IMG/VR virus record: IMGVR_UViG_3300035183_000528
Coordinates: 1-41,104 of that record
Origin: a virus
DNA length: 41,104 bases
Reading direction: 5' to 3' (one strand)
Shown: positions 1 through 6,001 of the stretch, piece after piece
Layout of the letters: the number at the start of each line of letters is the position of its first letter
Position numbering within the stretch: position 1 is the first letter of the stretch
Notes under the pieces: generated by a model
Seen by the model: the letters and a program-made list of their open reading frames with translations, nothing else
The model's database searches: none
Told to the model about the DNA's origin: nothing
Translations under genes and position numbers: made by a program

Positions 1-367
1 TAATGGCTCATCGTTGACGAGCCAAAAACCGGGAGGGTCTGGCAGTTTTTGACCCACCAATCCTACGATAAAGCTCGTTAAAATCTCCAGTAAATTCCAT
101 ACACCTATCATCAATTATACACCTAAATAGTTAATTTCGGGAGGGGAAGAGGATAAGCACCTATCCCTACACCTCGGTTACGGCTTTTAGCCGTGACAGG
201 ACTTTCGTCCTCCTAGTGTTACTCCCCCTCCTGCCGCTATCCCGTTTCATATTCAGGCGGGAGTCACCCATAGAAGCCTCCGTGTGCTACTGGGCTTCGC
301 CCAGAAGTAGTTGCCAAACTTTCACTGCGGACGCTACTTATTTGGATAGTCTTCTGGGCAATTTTTT
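1..367 (+). ncRNA. Structured non-coding region, candidate large RNA (cut by window edge)
   Basis: I see no convincing gene between 1 and 337, but the stretch is GC-richer than its neighbours and full of nested inverted repeats. Visible helices: GGCTC/GAGCC (5-9 with 19-23); GGGAGGGG near 140 with the C-rich run near 222-231, enclosing three hairpins (GGATA..TATCC near 152-167, a TACGGC..GCCGTG type hairpin near 180-196, and AGGAC-TTTC-GTCCT near 198-210); CCCG/CGGG near 242-261; and CTAC..GTAG closed by a TTCG loop near 287-310. The + strand is preferred because the region ends in a terminator-like stem with a T run at 299-367. The 5' end may lie outside the window. It could be a large ornate phage RNA of the GOLLD/ROOL kind, but I could not match it to a known family. 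Confidence 0.4.
299..367 (+). terminator. Terminator-like stem with T tract, competing with an upstream hairpin
   Basis: GCCCAGAAG at 299-307 is perfectly complementary to CTTCTGGGC at 351-359, followed by A and a run of T at 361-367. The left arm also takes part in the TTCG-loop hairpin at about 287-310, so the two structures exclude each other, as in attenuators. The 43-base loop holds a further CCAAA/TTTGG pairing. It ends the + strand structured region; no + strand gene lies downstream. Confidence 0.4.
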
Positions 368-382
368 CTTACCTTCTTTCAT
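338..382 (-). CDS. Possible 14-residue basic peptide
   Basis: An ATG at 382 follows the same conserved early leader (383-395) as the six leader-preceded genes to its right, and opens a frame of only 14 codons, MKEGKKKLPRRLSK, ending in TAA at 338. The first four residues match the next gene (MKEG), so this may be a truncated copy of the zinc-ribbon gene start, a real basic micropeptide, or just a leader copy left behind. It overlaps the terminator-like stem on the other strand. Nothing shows a function. Confidence 0.2.
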   Translation of the reverse strand: MKEGKKKLPRRLSK

Positions 383-391
383 AGTTTTAAT

Positions 392-550
392 TTAATTCTT
401 CCTGTAATTCTTCCTGCTTTGTTTTTTGTTTTTTTTCTCTATTTCTAATTCGTATTCTCGGCGACAGGTTGGACATAGATAATCAATGGCATATATCCAC
501 ACTCCACAGTGTTCGCATTTTTTCCAATTTTCGTATTTTCCTTCTTTCAT
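392..550 (-). CDS. Small zinc-ribbon protein (52 aa)
   Basis: An ATG directly after the conserved leader opens a 52-residue frame. The protein has two CxxC knuckles, CEHC at residues 12-15 and CPTC at 26-29, spaced as in a zinc ribbon, followed by a Lys/Arg/Glu-rich tail. This is the pattern of small nucleic-acid-binding or adaptor zinc ribbons, though the partner is unknown. It lies in the early - strand array, downstream of the 89-residue cysteine-rich gene, whose stop is 25 bases away. The four cysteines in canonical spacing and the leader are the evidence that it is a real gene. Confidence 0.68.
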   Translation of the reverse strand: MKEGKYENWKKCEHCGVWIYAIDYLCPTCRREYELEIEKKNKKQSRKNYRKN

Positions 551-575
551 AGTTTTAATTTAATTCTCTTTATTC

Positions 576-845
576 TTAATTGGGGTCTAATGACCTTTTA
601 TTTTTTTTATATTTTAATCGATTAATTGCTTTCTTTACGCAACATCTAATATAACACTCCAAATGCATCCATTCTTCTTTATTCATCTCTGGGAAAGCAT
701 AATAAGGAGCGACATTTTGGACTAATATTCCCCATTTCGACATACCCGGACAATCATTAAAACAACATTTTACTTTTTTAATTTTTATATCTCCTTCTTT
801 GGTTTGAGACGGAATGGATTTATCAAATTCTTTTTCTTTTTTCAT
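576..845 (-). CDS. Cysteine/histidine-rich small protein, probable zinc-binding (89 aa)
   Basis: The ATG at 845 follows the conserved early leader. The protein has a basic N-terminus, then CCFNDC near residues 27-32, an aromatic middle, and HLECYIRCC near 61-69. The arrangement C-x4-C ... H-x2-C-x3-CC suggests a treble-clef or PARP-finger-like zinc site; WMHLECY resembles the second half of such fingers. The C-terminus is lysine-rich. Function is unknown; a DNA- or RNA-binding early protein is an inference. The gene upstream (855-1010) ends inside this gene's leader. Confidence 0.68.
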   Translation of the reverse strand: MKKEKEFDKSIPSQTKEGDIKIKKVKCCFNDCPGMSKWGILVQNVAPYYAFPEMNKEEWMHLECYIRCCVKKAINRLKYKKNKRSLDPN

Positions 846-854
846 AGTTTTAAT

Positions 855-1010
855 TTAATCTCTTTTAAGCCACACCAAACTTCCATATAAAAGGAGCGTA
901 AATATCAACGCCCATTGGGTTAAAATTTCAAGATTTCCACGAAAAACCAAAATCATTGAAAAGAAAATGCTAGGTAATAATACAGAAAATGTCCAAAAAA
1001 AGTATTTCAT
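855..1010 (-). CDS. Small membrane protein (51 aa)
   Basis: An ATG after the conserved leader starts 51 codons. The protein begins MKYFFWTFSVLLPSIFF and has two hydrophobic stretches, residues about 4-23 and 33-47, separated by a short RGNLEI segment, and ends LKRD. This suggests a two-pass inner-membrane hairpin. The last codons AGA GAT TAA lie within the leader of the following gene (start 845), so the two are translationally close. No family was recognised; early phage membrane proteins of this size often act on host envelope functions, which is only an inference here. Confidence 0.6.
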   Translation of the reverse strand: MKYFFWTFSVLLPSIFFSMILVFRGNLEILTQWALIFTLLLYGSLVWLKRD

Positions 1011-1034
1011 AGTTTTAATTTAATTCTCTTTGTC

Positions 1035-1223
1035 TTACTTGGGTTTTAATAAGATTTTGTTTACTTTTGTTGTTACTTCTTTCATTCTTTTAATTTGGTC
1101 TTCTAATTGTTTAAGGGTTATGTAATAATCATTCTTTTCGCCCACAACCTGCTGTTTTTGTTGAGCAATGGTCATAGCTCTTGCATAGAGTAAAATCAAT
1201 TCTTCTTCTATTTCTTTTTTCAT
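1035..1223 (-). CDS. Small coiled-coil protein (62 aa)
   Basis: It starts with MKKEIEEELILLYARAMTIA after the conserved leader. The whole chain is helical, with charged and Leu/Ile positions in a heptad-like rhythm (EEELILLYARAM, LKQLEDQIKRMKEV), and ends KILLKPK. A short coiled-coil dimer or partner protein is likely, but no catalytic motif is visible. It sits between two membrane-type small genes in the same direction. Confidence in the gene rests on the leader and the tight spacing. Confidence 0.62.
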   Translation of the reverse strand: MKKEIEEELILLYARAMTIAQQKQQVVGEKNDYYITLKQLEDQIKRMKEVTTKVNKILLKPK

Positions 1224-1232
1224 AGTTTTAAT

Positions 1233-1439
1233 TTAATCTCTTTCTTTATTAATTTTTACATATTCTTCCATATTCTTCTTTCCTATTTTAATCGTAATCT
1301 TTCTAAAAAACGTTGATTCTCGTTGCCCCCTTTCGTCCCATCTCCACGGCATAAAAATCAAAACGAAACTATCTAAAAGCGCAAATAAACACCATAAAAA
1401 ATCCAGTAATGCTATTTTTAGGTATTTCTTCTTTTTCAT
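1233..1439 (-). CDS. Small membrane protein with basic cytoplasmic tail (68 aa)
   Basis: The ATG at 1439 follows the conserved leader. The sequence is MKKKKYLKIALLDFLWC, then a hydrophobic run to about residue 31 (FALLDSFVLIFMPW), then a charged tail (RWDERGQRESTF) ending VKINKERD. One long or two short transmembrane helices with a positive N-terminus are visible. The terminal AGA GAT TAA is embedded in the leader of the gene starting at 1223, just as for the gene at 855-1010. Function unknown. Confidence 0.62.
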   Translation of the reverse strand: MKKKKYLKIALLDFLWCLFALLDSFVLIFMPWRWDERGQRESTFFRKITIKIGKKNMEEYVKINKERD

Positions 1440-1464
1440 AGTTTTAATTTAATTCTCTTTATTC

Positions 1465-1836
1465 TTAATTGGGGTTTTGATGACCCGTAAGAGATTTCGC
1501 TAACCATACCAACGCTAAAAATATAGCATCTTTATCTCTCTCGTCTTGCGGCAAATCATAAAAGGGCAATAAATCGGGGTGTGTCTTTTTTTCTATATCT
1601 CTTTTCTCTCCATATTTCCATCCCATTTCAAAATAAGACTTCATCCAAGAATTGTGGGCCTCTTCGGGTGTTGGTAATTGTTCCATAGCCATATATTTTT
1701 TAACTACTTCAATCATTTGATTTCTAAACTTCTCATCTCGTTCTTCCCATTTTTCTGGAATAATGCTTCGTTTAGACCAAATTGCCTCTAATCTTGCTGC
1801 TTCGTAAATAAGTTCCGTTATTTTTTCTTCTTTCAT
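1465..1836 (-). CDS. Hypothetical early phage protein (123 aa)
   Basis: It starts MKEEKITELIYEAARLEAIW after the conserved leader. It is a soluble, mostly helical protein rich in Glu, Lys and Trp, with a middle LPTPEEAHNSWMKSYFEMGW and a C-terminal DAIFLALVWLAKSLTG helix. The EEAHNSWMKSYFEMGWKYG part resembles host-interaction or regulatory phage proteins only in composition; no family was recognised. It is the longest of the leader-preceded genes and lies between 1439 and 1836 in the collinear early array. Confidence 0.68.
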   Translation of the reverse strand: MKEEKITELIYEAARLEAIWSKRSIIPEKWEERDEKFRNQMIEVVKKYMAMEQLPTPEEAHNSWMKSYFEMGWKYGEKRDIEKKTHPDLLPFYDLPQDERDKDAIFLALVWLAKSLTGHQNPN

Positions 1837-1845
1837 AGTTTTAAT

Positions 1846-2085
1846 TTAAAGTTCTGATTTAATTTTCTTTATCAACGCCAATAACTTCTTTCTCGACCAA
1901 GTTTTTTCATTTTTTATTTCCTTTTCCAGCTCTCCTAGAATTTCTTTTGTTATAACCCCTCTTATATGGCGATAAGTAATCTCCGCCAAGCGTTCAGACT
2001 CTCCTATGGGAATTCTGTATGCATAAAGAGTCACAAAAATAACATTTTTTATTCTGGTTTTCCAATCTAGTTTAACGCAAAGCAT
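1846..2085 (-). CDS. Hypothetical early phage protein (79 aa)
   Basis: The ATG at 2085 starts one base after the stop of the preceding gene (2087), so the two are translationally coupled. It lacks the conserved leader seen in the genes to its left. The sequence is basic and helical, with IPIGESERLAEITYRHIRG in the middle and paired Lys-rich helices at the C-terminus (EILGELEKEIKNEKTW, LLALIKKIKSEL). The stop codon lies within the leader of the next gene (start 1836). No function is recognised. Confidence 0.68.
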   Translation of the reverse strand: MLCVKLDWKTRIKNVIFVTLYAYRIPIGESERLAEITYRHIRGVITKEILGELEKEIKNEKTWSRKKLLALIKKIKSEL

Positions 2086-2086
2086 A

Positions 2087-2641
2087 TTATTTTTTCTCTT
2101 CTTCAGAGATTTTTTCTTCGGCTACTTTTACAAGCTCTGCCTCAAAGTGTTTAAGCAATAATGCCCAAATTTCATTCTTACCTTCATTAGTCAATTCAAG
2201 GTTGCCATCAATTAGACCAGCCTTGTAGAGCTTTTGAAGCTCTGGCGATAATATTCTTTTAAGTGTTGAAGTTAATTTTTGCATGGTAGTTTTAGGCAAA
2301 ATAATATATTGACTTGTATATGGACTACCTAACTTCCATGTCCAAGAACAACTAGAACTAGAATCTGTTAGATAACAAGTGGTTTCAATATCATTTTGCC
2401 TTCTTAAAATTTCTATTTCTCCTGGGCTCGACCAGTTTATCCACCAAGAGTATTTATAACCTTTTGTAGAGGGGTGAATAGAACCAACAGCCCCATCTCT
2501 CTCGTTTTGCCAAACAAAAAATCCACAATCATCTATTTCGCCTATCTCACCCTCAAGAAACCCCCAATAAGAATAAGTATTTCCGTTCGTCCTTACCCAG
2601 TCTCCAACTTTTAATTTTCCTCTTGCTTCTGATATTTTCAT
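2087..2641 (-). CDS. Hypothetical protein: SH3-like N-terminus, helical C-terminal domain (184 aa)
   Basis: The N-terminal half (LKVGDWVRTNGNTYSYWGF ... GEIGEID) looks like a small SH3-type beta barrel that could bind nucleic acid or protein. The C-terminal half (ILSPELQKLYKAGLIDGN, LELTNEGKNEIWALLLKHF) is a helical segment of a type I have seen at the ends of many unrelated phage proteins. A serine/cysteine-rich linker (SSSSCSW) joins the two. It is translated just after the nuclease gene (stop/start 2 bases apart). Function unknown; I am confident that it is coding. Confidence 0.75.
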   Translation of the reverse strand: MKISEARGKLKVGDWVRTNGNTYSYWGFLEGEIGEIDDCGFFVWQNERDGAVGSIHPSTKGYKYSWWINWSSPGEIEILRRQNDIETTCYLTDSSSSCSWTWKLGSPYTSQYIILPKTTMQKLTSTLKRILSPELQKLYKAGLIDGNLELTNEGKNEIWALLLKHFEAELVKVAEEKISEEEKK

Positions 2642-2642
2642 A

Positions 2643-2981
2643 TTACTCTTTAAAAAACTTTAATAGCCTTTCAAATAAGCTATAGCTCATCATTACATAA
2701 CTGCCTTCCATTGGCTTATACGGCGGATGCCATATAACCACAAACTCCTGATAACCAAGACTTTCTCTTTCTACCTGCTTCATAAACTTATTTGCCCTGA
2801 AAGTCTTTGTATTCTTGCACTCAATGGTTATTGGCAACTTGGTAGCGATATCGCCCTTCAGTCGACCACTGCCCGAGCCAATTTCTGGACGAGCCTGAGG
2901 GTCAATACCGGTATGCCTAAATCTCTCGGCTACCCATTTTTCTAATAACTTACCCTTTTGTTTGGCGCTTCTAGGTTTCAT
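2643..2981 (-). CDS. PD-(D/E)XK nuclease, resolvase-like (112 aa)
   Basis: The chain carries the signature of small PD-(D/E)XK nucleases: E14 in the first helix (KGKLLEKWVAER), a Gly/Ser-rich turn, D44 in KGDIATKLP, and E54-C-K56 in ITIECKN. D-x9-E-x-K is the metal-binding core. Such proteins cut branched DNA (Holliday junction resolvase, VRR-NUC or RusA-like role) or help phage recombination; which of these cannot be told. Its neighbours are small early DNA-metabolism-type genes. The C-terminal half (YQEFVVIWHPPYKPM) completes the beta sheet. Spacing to neighbours is 1-9 bases, so it is part of one operon. Confidence 0.8.
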   Translation of the reverse strand: MKPRSAKQKGKLLEKWVAERFRHTGIDPQARPEIGSGSGRLKGDIATKLPITIECKNTKTFRANKFMKQVERESLGYQEFVVIWHPPYKPMEGSYVMMSYSLFERLLKFFKE

Positions 2982-2990
2982 AAAAATTAA

Positions 2991-3281
2991 CTATTCCTCT
3001 TGTCCTTCTTCTATCAGAGCCTCCAATTCTTGTTCTATCTGTTTATCCGATTTTGCTTCGTGAGCATTAGGGAAAAATTCGTTAATATACCTATCAACTA
3101 GGCGGTCAGGCATATCAGAGAGAAAGAATTCAACTTGTTGGTCTATCCACTGCTTATCTTTTTCAGTTAGAGTGGGCTCCTGATTATTATTAAGCTTATG
3201 CTCCATTAGCACTTTATAAACTACTTGTCTTAGGATTAAGACGTCCCTCCTTAGATATTTTTTTATAGCTAGCCTATCCAT
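2991..3281 (-). CDS. Hypothetical early protein (96 aa)
   Basis: The sequence starts MDRLAIKKYLRRDVLILRQV and is highly charged and helical, ending in an acidic tail (QELEALIEEGQEE). A middle segment WIDQQVEFFLSDMPDRLVDRYINEFF looks like two packed helices. The start overlaps the end of the upstream gene (3274-3456) by eight bases, a sign of translational coupling. No family was recognised. The order coiled-coil protein, this protein, nuclease suggests that the three may act together, which is inference from position only. Confidence 0.72.
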   Translation of the reverse strand: MDRLAIKKYLRRDVLILRQVVYKVLMEHKLNNNQEPTLTEKDKQWIDQQVEFFLSDMPDRLVDRYINEFFPNAHEAKSDKQIEQELEALIEEGQEE

Positions 3282-3456
3282 TGTAATTTACTTTTGGTAA
3301 TTCTTCTTCTTGTTGTTGTTTTAGTTCTTTTTCTAGTTCTTCTAGAAGACGAATTTGACCAATAATCTGCTGATTTCTTGCCATCAGCTCATTGGCTAAT
3401 TGCTGATTTTTATTGAATTCTTCAACGAGTTCTTTTTTCTTTGTAGTGTAGTCCAT
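3274..3456 (-). CDS. Short coiled-coil protein (60 aa)
   Basis: MDYTTKKKELVEEFNKNQQL starts a nearly continuous helix with a heptad pattern and Gln-rich stretches (NQQLANELMARNQQIIGQI, LEELEKELKQQQEEELP). The length is typical of phage coiled-coil accessory proteins that dimerise or bind a larger partner. It starts just downstream of the 135-residue gene (stop 3458) and overlaps the next gene by 8 bases. There is no catalytic motif. Confidence 0.65.
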   Translation of the reverse strand: MDYTTKKKELVEEFNKNQQLANELMARNQQIIGQIRLLEELEKELKQQQEEELPKVNYNG

Positions 3457-3457
3457 A

Positions 3458-3865
3458 TTAGTCTACAACTGGTATATCTTCTTCGTTAATATCAAGGGCT
3501 TCAGCAAGCTTGTCTCTTCCCCTTTCTGTAGGAGAAATCCAGTCTGGCGGAGTAAGATAAATTACCTGCTTAAATTTGCCAGCAACATTTTGAGTAACAC
3601 AATGAACCTTTAAATCTCTATTCACCCAGTTTCTAGTATCATTTCCATATTGGCTAACTAGAGTAACCTGAGTAGTTCTATTAAGAGACATCTCCTTGAT
3701 TTTTCCGCTGGGAAGCCTAACTCTAAATACTAGAGTTTTTTCACGACCTTCTTTTTGAAATTGAGGAGGCAAAGGACGCCATTCGCCTTCAGAAACCAAT
3801 TGCACTATATCATCTTGTTTTACGTCAACACCTCCTACTACAAATCCCTCTATTTCAATTTTCAT
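3458..3865 (-). CDS. Conserved-type phage accessory protein, possible nucleic-acid-binding beta fold (135 aa)
   Basis: The protein is beta-rich: MKIEIEGFVVGGVDVKQDDI, then strands VFRVRLPSGKIKEMSLN and VTLVSQYGNDTRNWV, then KVHCVTQNVAGKFKQVIYLTP and a helical, acidic C-terminus (DKLAEALDINEEDIP). The pattern LNRTTQ...YGNDTRNWV...QNVAGK.KQVIYLTP resembles small phage proteins commonly coded near recombination or replication genes, but I cannot assign a named family. An OB-like single-strand-binding role is conceivable only. It overlaps the HTH gene upstream (start 3865, stop 3862) in ATGA fashion. Confidence 0.75.
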   Translation of the reverse strand: MKIEIEGFVVGGVDVKQDDIVQLVSEGEWRPLPPQFQKEGREKTLVFRVRLPSGKIKEMSLNRTTQVTLVSQYGNDTRNWVNRDLKVHCVTQNVAGKFKQVIYLTPPDWISPTERGRDKLAEALDINEEDIPVVD

Positions 3866-4047
3866 TTTTTTGGTTCAACCGTCGCATTCGGTTGAATTAA
3901 GTTATATTTATCTTTGTCTCGTTTCCAAACCCTGTATAAATTTCTTCTATCCATATTAAATATTCTTGAGAGAGACAATTTGGAAAACCCAAGTTTTATC
4001 AAAATCACAATTGCTCTATTTAGTTCTTTGTTTTCTTTGCCTTGCAT
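3862..4047 (-). CDS. Small helix-turn-helix DNA-binding protein, first gene of an early operon (61 aa)
   Basis: Residues about 7-43 form a three-helix HTH: ELNRAIVILIKLGFSKLSLS, then RIFNMDRRNLYRVWKRDKD, with the recognition helix in DRRNLYRVWKR. This looks like a small Trp-repressor or resolvase-type HTH regulator. The gene is the first behind a near-consensus promoter (4054-4083) placed so that transcription should begin at the A of the ATG (leaderless). It overlaps the next gene by an ATGA. Being promoter-proximal, it may regulate the early array, possibly itself; that is inference. Confidence 0.75.
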   Translation of the reverse strand: MQGKENKELNRAIVILIKLGFSKLSLSRIFNMDRRNLYRVWKRDKDKYNLIQPNATVEPKK

Positions 4048-4053
4048 ATTTTA

Positions 4054-4083
4054 ATTATATTCTTAATGACACAACTATGTCAA
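4054..4083 (-). promoter_or_regulatory. Sigma70 promoter giving a leaderless mRNA
   Basis: Read on the - strand: TTGACA (4083-4078), 18-base spacer, TATAAT (4059-4054), then six bases and the ATG of the HTH gene at 4047. Both hexamers are perfect. The usual +1 falls on the A of the ATG, and there is no room for a ribosome-binding site. Confidence 0.75.
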
Positions 4084-4106
4084 GATAGAGTTATCCACTT
4101 ATATCT

Positions 4107-4451
4107 TTAGTAGGGGTCACGCTCATAGTTATACCATCTTTCTAGCCATTCTTTTCGCTGAAGAATGCTCATATTTTGAGCCTCTTCAACCCCAAGATAA
4201 CCCCCTTCCACGGCGTAGCCAATTTGCCGATTTATTTCTTCAGCCTCTTTTGTTATATCATCAATTTGCTCTTGTACCTCTTTTTTGATTTCAACCTCTG
4301 TATCTGGTTCATAATAATAGGTAGGAGTTAATCTAACCTTTTTCTTCTCTTTTATTTCTTCAACCAGCGCCCGCCAATTTTTTACTTCTTCCTCTAATTG
4401 CTCAATTTTCTTAATAATTGTATTAAATTGTTCCTTTAATTCTTTGGTCAT
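4107..4451 (-). CDS. Coiled-coil early protein (114 aa)
   Basis: The start is fixed by a perfect Shine-Dalgarno, GGAGGTGA, three bases before the ATG at 4451. Residues 1-36 form a heptad coiled coil (LKEQFNTIIKKIEQLEEEV). A short linker LTPTYYYEPDTEVEIKKEV follows, then a second acidic helix and a tyrosine/tryptophan-rich C-terminus (WLERWYNYERDPY). The family is unknown. It is separated from the HTH gene by that gene's own promoter, and has a long upstream non-coding stretch with a possible pseudoknot (4612-4642). Confidence 0.75.
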   Translation of the reverse strand: MTKELKEQFNTIIKKIEQLEEEVKNWRALVEEIKEKKKVRLTPTYYYEPDTEVEIKKEVQEQIDDITKEAEEINRQIGYAVEGGYLGVEEAQNMSILQRKEWLERWYNYERDPY

Positions 4452-4611
4452 ATTTCACCTCCTTTCATTGAATTTGATTTTAATAATGCTTTTGATATAA
4501 TATGTATATTCCCCCGGTATGATATTCTAAAAGCTCCTCTCTACTTCTTTTCTTTAGGAGAATAAATATCATTCGGCGGATTTTTAAGAACAATCATTTC
4601 CCCCGTATATG

Positions 4612-4642
4612 GTTCCGATTACCACCGCTTCGGAACAAGCGG
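4612..4642 (-). ncRNA. Candidate H-type pseudoknot in a 5' non-coding stretch
   Basis: On the - strand: CCGCT (S1), T, GTTCCG (S2), A, AGCGG (S1'), seven bases TGGTAAT, CGGAAC (S2'). The loops of 1, 1 and 7 bases suit an H-type pseudoknot, and all pairs are Watson-Crick. On the + strand the loop lengths would not fit. It lies in the 276-base gap (4452-4727) upstream of the gene starting at 4451. Elsewhere in the gap I see only a weak CTCCT/AGGAG hairpin (4541-4561 region) and no gene. Confidence 0.42.
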
Positions 4643-4727
4643 AAATGAGCCTTGGTAAAATTACGCAAGAAAAGAAAGGAAAATAAAGGAATTACCAATT
4701 TAACCTCTCAACCTTTATTTTCTAATA

Positions 4728-4760
4728 AACAAAACCGCCGAACACGGCGGCGGTTTTGTT
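4728..4760. terminator. Bidirectional intrinsic terminator
   Basis: AACAAAACCGCCG (4728-4740) faces CGGCGGTTTTGTT (4748-4760): a very stable GC stem flanked by A and T runs, so it can work on either strand. On the - strand it closes the unit containing the 30-residue membrane peptide and the AAA+ gene. Confidence 0.7.
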
Positions 4761-4846
4761 CAGATAACTACCAGCCGTGTTCTGGTTGTTGTCTATTTTT
4801 ATTTTATTAGTTATAAAAAAACAAGTCAATAGTAAGTTATCCACAG

Positions 4847-4939
4847 CTAATATGGGTGTGTTTCTGTATAATCACGTGCCAAAACCCCGATAAGTGTTCC
4901 AATTACAATTCCCGTTATAAAGATAACAACGCCTTCCAT
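4847..4939 (-). CDS. 30-residue single-pass membrane peptide
   Basis: Ten bases after the stop of the AAA+ gene, an ATG at 4939 opens MEGVVIFITGIVIGTLIGVL followed by ARDYTETHPY and a TAG stop. Residues 3-21 make one ideal transmembrane helix with GxxxG-like small residues (TGIVIGTLIG), followed by a short polar tail. The composition and the tight spacing argue for a real micro-gene; its function is unknown. The next feature downstream is the terminator at 4728-4760. Confidence 0.5.
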   Translation of the reverse strand: MEGVVIFITGIVIGTLIGVLARDYTETHPY

Positions 4940-4949
4940 AGTCTTATAA

Positions 4950-5645
4950 TTAAGTTTGCGCAAACATCTTTCTTATCAAAACCTGATAATGAGCTGGCGA
5001 AACTTTATATAAATTTAATGCCAGCGGTAGAATTCTCAAGCTTAATTGCGGAGACGACGAACCGATTTGACGAATGTAATCTAAAACCCGGCGTTTGCTA
5101 TGATAAGGAATTTCAGGAAAATCTTTTTTAATTCTTTGCTCCATTAAGCTTAATATCTCCTGATTGGTAAAATTAACCTCGTAATAAAAAGACCTATCTT
5201 TAACAGCTTGTATTAACGGATTTTTAAGCGAGGCGTGATTAAGGATAATGATAACCTTGCCCCTAAAATCTTCTATAGTCTTATTTTTAATCTTATGAGT
5301 TCCCGACATCCAAGTAATCGTCCTTTTGCCTTCGGAAGTCCATAGAGCCGCTTTTAATAGCCCTAGAATGCGTTTATCGCTTAAAATGGCTTCTACATCA
5401 TCTAGCACTAGTAATCGTGGCTCTACGAGGCTATTAGTGCGTTCTAGGAGCAAATAAAACTCTACTGGAGTAATATAGTTTGAAACGTAAATATAATTTA
5501 CGTTCTGCTTATAGCCTAGCTTTTTTAAGGTATTAACTACCGTTGAGGTTTTGCCAATGCCGGCTCTGCCTACAACTAGTAAGCTATTGGTGTCTGTTTT
5601 GCTTAATCCAATTATAAAGTTTTCTAGTATTTCTAAGTTATTCAA
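4950..5645 (-). CDS. AAA+ ATPase, helicase-loader/DnaC-like (231 aa)
   Basis: Walker A is GRAGIGKT (residues 26-33, K32), Walker B is LLVLDD (D82, D83), and a sensor-1-type Asn sits in VIIILNHAS (N136). A C-terminal helical lid follows (ILSLMEQRIKKDFP ... SPQLSLRILPLALNLY). The size matches single-domain AAA+ proteins such as helicase loaders or DnaA/Cdc6-like phage ATPases. No helicase gene is in the window, so the partner may lie beyond it. The frame has no upstream ATG: TTG at 5645 (or ATT at 5648) must serve. It lies downstream of a 350-base structured gap and the sliding-clamp gene, which suggests a replication module. Confidence 0.82.
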   Translation of the reverse strand: MNNLEILENFIIGLSKTDTNSLLVVGRAGIGKTSTVVNTLKKLGYKQNVNYIYVSNYITPVEFYLLLERTNSLVEPRLLVLDDVEAILSDKRILGLLKAALWTSEGKRTITWMSGTHKIKNKTIEDFRGKVIIILNHASLKNPLIQAVKDRSFYYEVNFTNQEILSLMEQRIKKDFPEIPYHSKRRVLDYIRQIGSSSPQLSLRILPLALNLYKVSPAHYQVLIRKMFAQT

Positions 5646-5654
5646 AATATAAAA

Positions 5655-5950
5655 GCGAGTTTGAGGGTAAAACAGCCAGAAAACCCCTTCAAGACTACGC
5701 TAAAGCAATAAATAAATAAATTTAAGCTCTATTTAACGCCTAGACGGCGGCTAGCACTTGTTCGCCTGCTAGCTGACTAGATGTGTTTTCACCTCTCACC
5801 AAAACAGAAACATAAGCAATGAACAAAAAGGGCTGTATTGTCTTTAAGGAAGTTAGTAACGGATAAACTAGAACAGGAGCGGTAGGGCTGTTTTGATTGA
5901 CGGAACTACCAAGCTCTAGTTGCCGTTGCTATGGCTTGACCCTCAAAGCA
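5655..5950. ncRNA. Structured gap, candidate RNA or replication-related element
   Basis: The gap 5646-6001 holds no convincing gene (the longest - strand frame with an ATG is 13 codons). Its ends pair: TTTGAGGGT (about 5660-5668) with ACCCTCAAA (about 5939-5947). Inside are GGCTAGCA/TGCTAGC around 5751-5780, AACTA/TAGTT around 5904-5922, and AACAG/CTGTT around 5872-5895. An AT stretch with three AAAT units lies at 5706-5722. The closing helix plus internal hairpins fits a structured RNA, but the pairings are short and the strand is unclear. Confidence 0.3.
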
Positions 5951-6001
5951 AACAGCTTACTTTTCGCCATTCTTATATCCTGTTTTAGTCAAAAGCGAAA
6001 A

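Larger units (their letters stand above)
383..1849 (-). promoter_or_regulatory. Seven copies of a conserved early-gene leader
   Basis: On the - strand the 16-mer TTAAATTAAAACTATG ends at seven start codons: 382, 550, 845, 1010, 1223, 1439 and 1836 (leader bases 383-395, 551-563, 846-858, 1011-1023, 1224-1236, 1440-1452, 1837-1849). Most copies extend upstream with AAAGAGA or a close variant and downstream into AAA-GAA/AAA codons, so the proteins begin MKE or MKK. In three cases (845, 1223, 1836) the TAA of the preceding gene lies inside the leader, leaving nine bases between stop and ATG. The purine patch is 14-15 bases from the ATG, far for a Shine-Dalgarno site. An eighth copy precedes the GTG at 39622. 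A translation-initiation element repeated gene by gene is the simplest reading. Confidence 0.8.

Noticed and set aside
1-340. Hammerhead or RNase P signature in the left structured region.
   Set aside because: GACGAAAGTC looks like a hammerhead piece, but no CUGAUGA core is present and the RNase P core motifs are missing.
5655-5750. Resemblance to a tmRNA tag region (GACTACGCTAAAGCAATAAA, followed by stops).
   Set aside because: The + strand has no tRNA-like 5' and 3' halves around it (no GGG..TTCGA T arm downstream), so the likeness to the tmRNA tag end is probably accidental.
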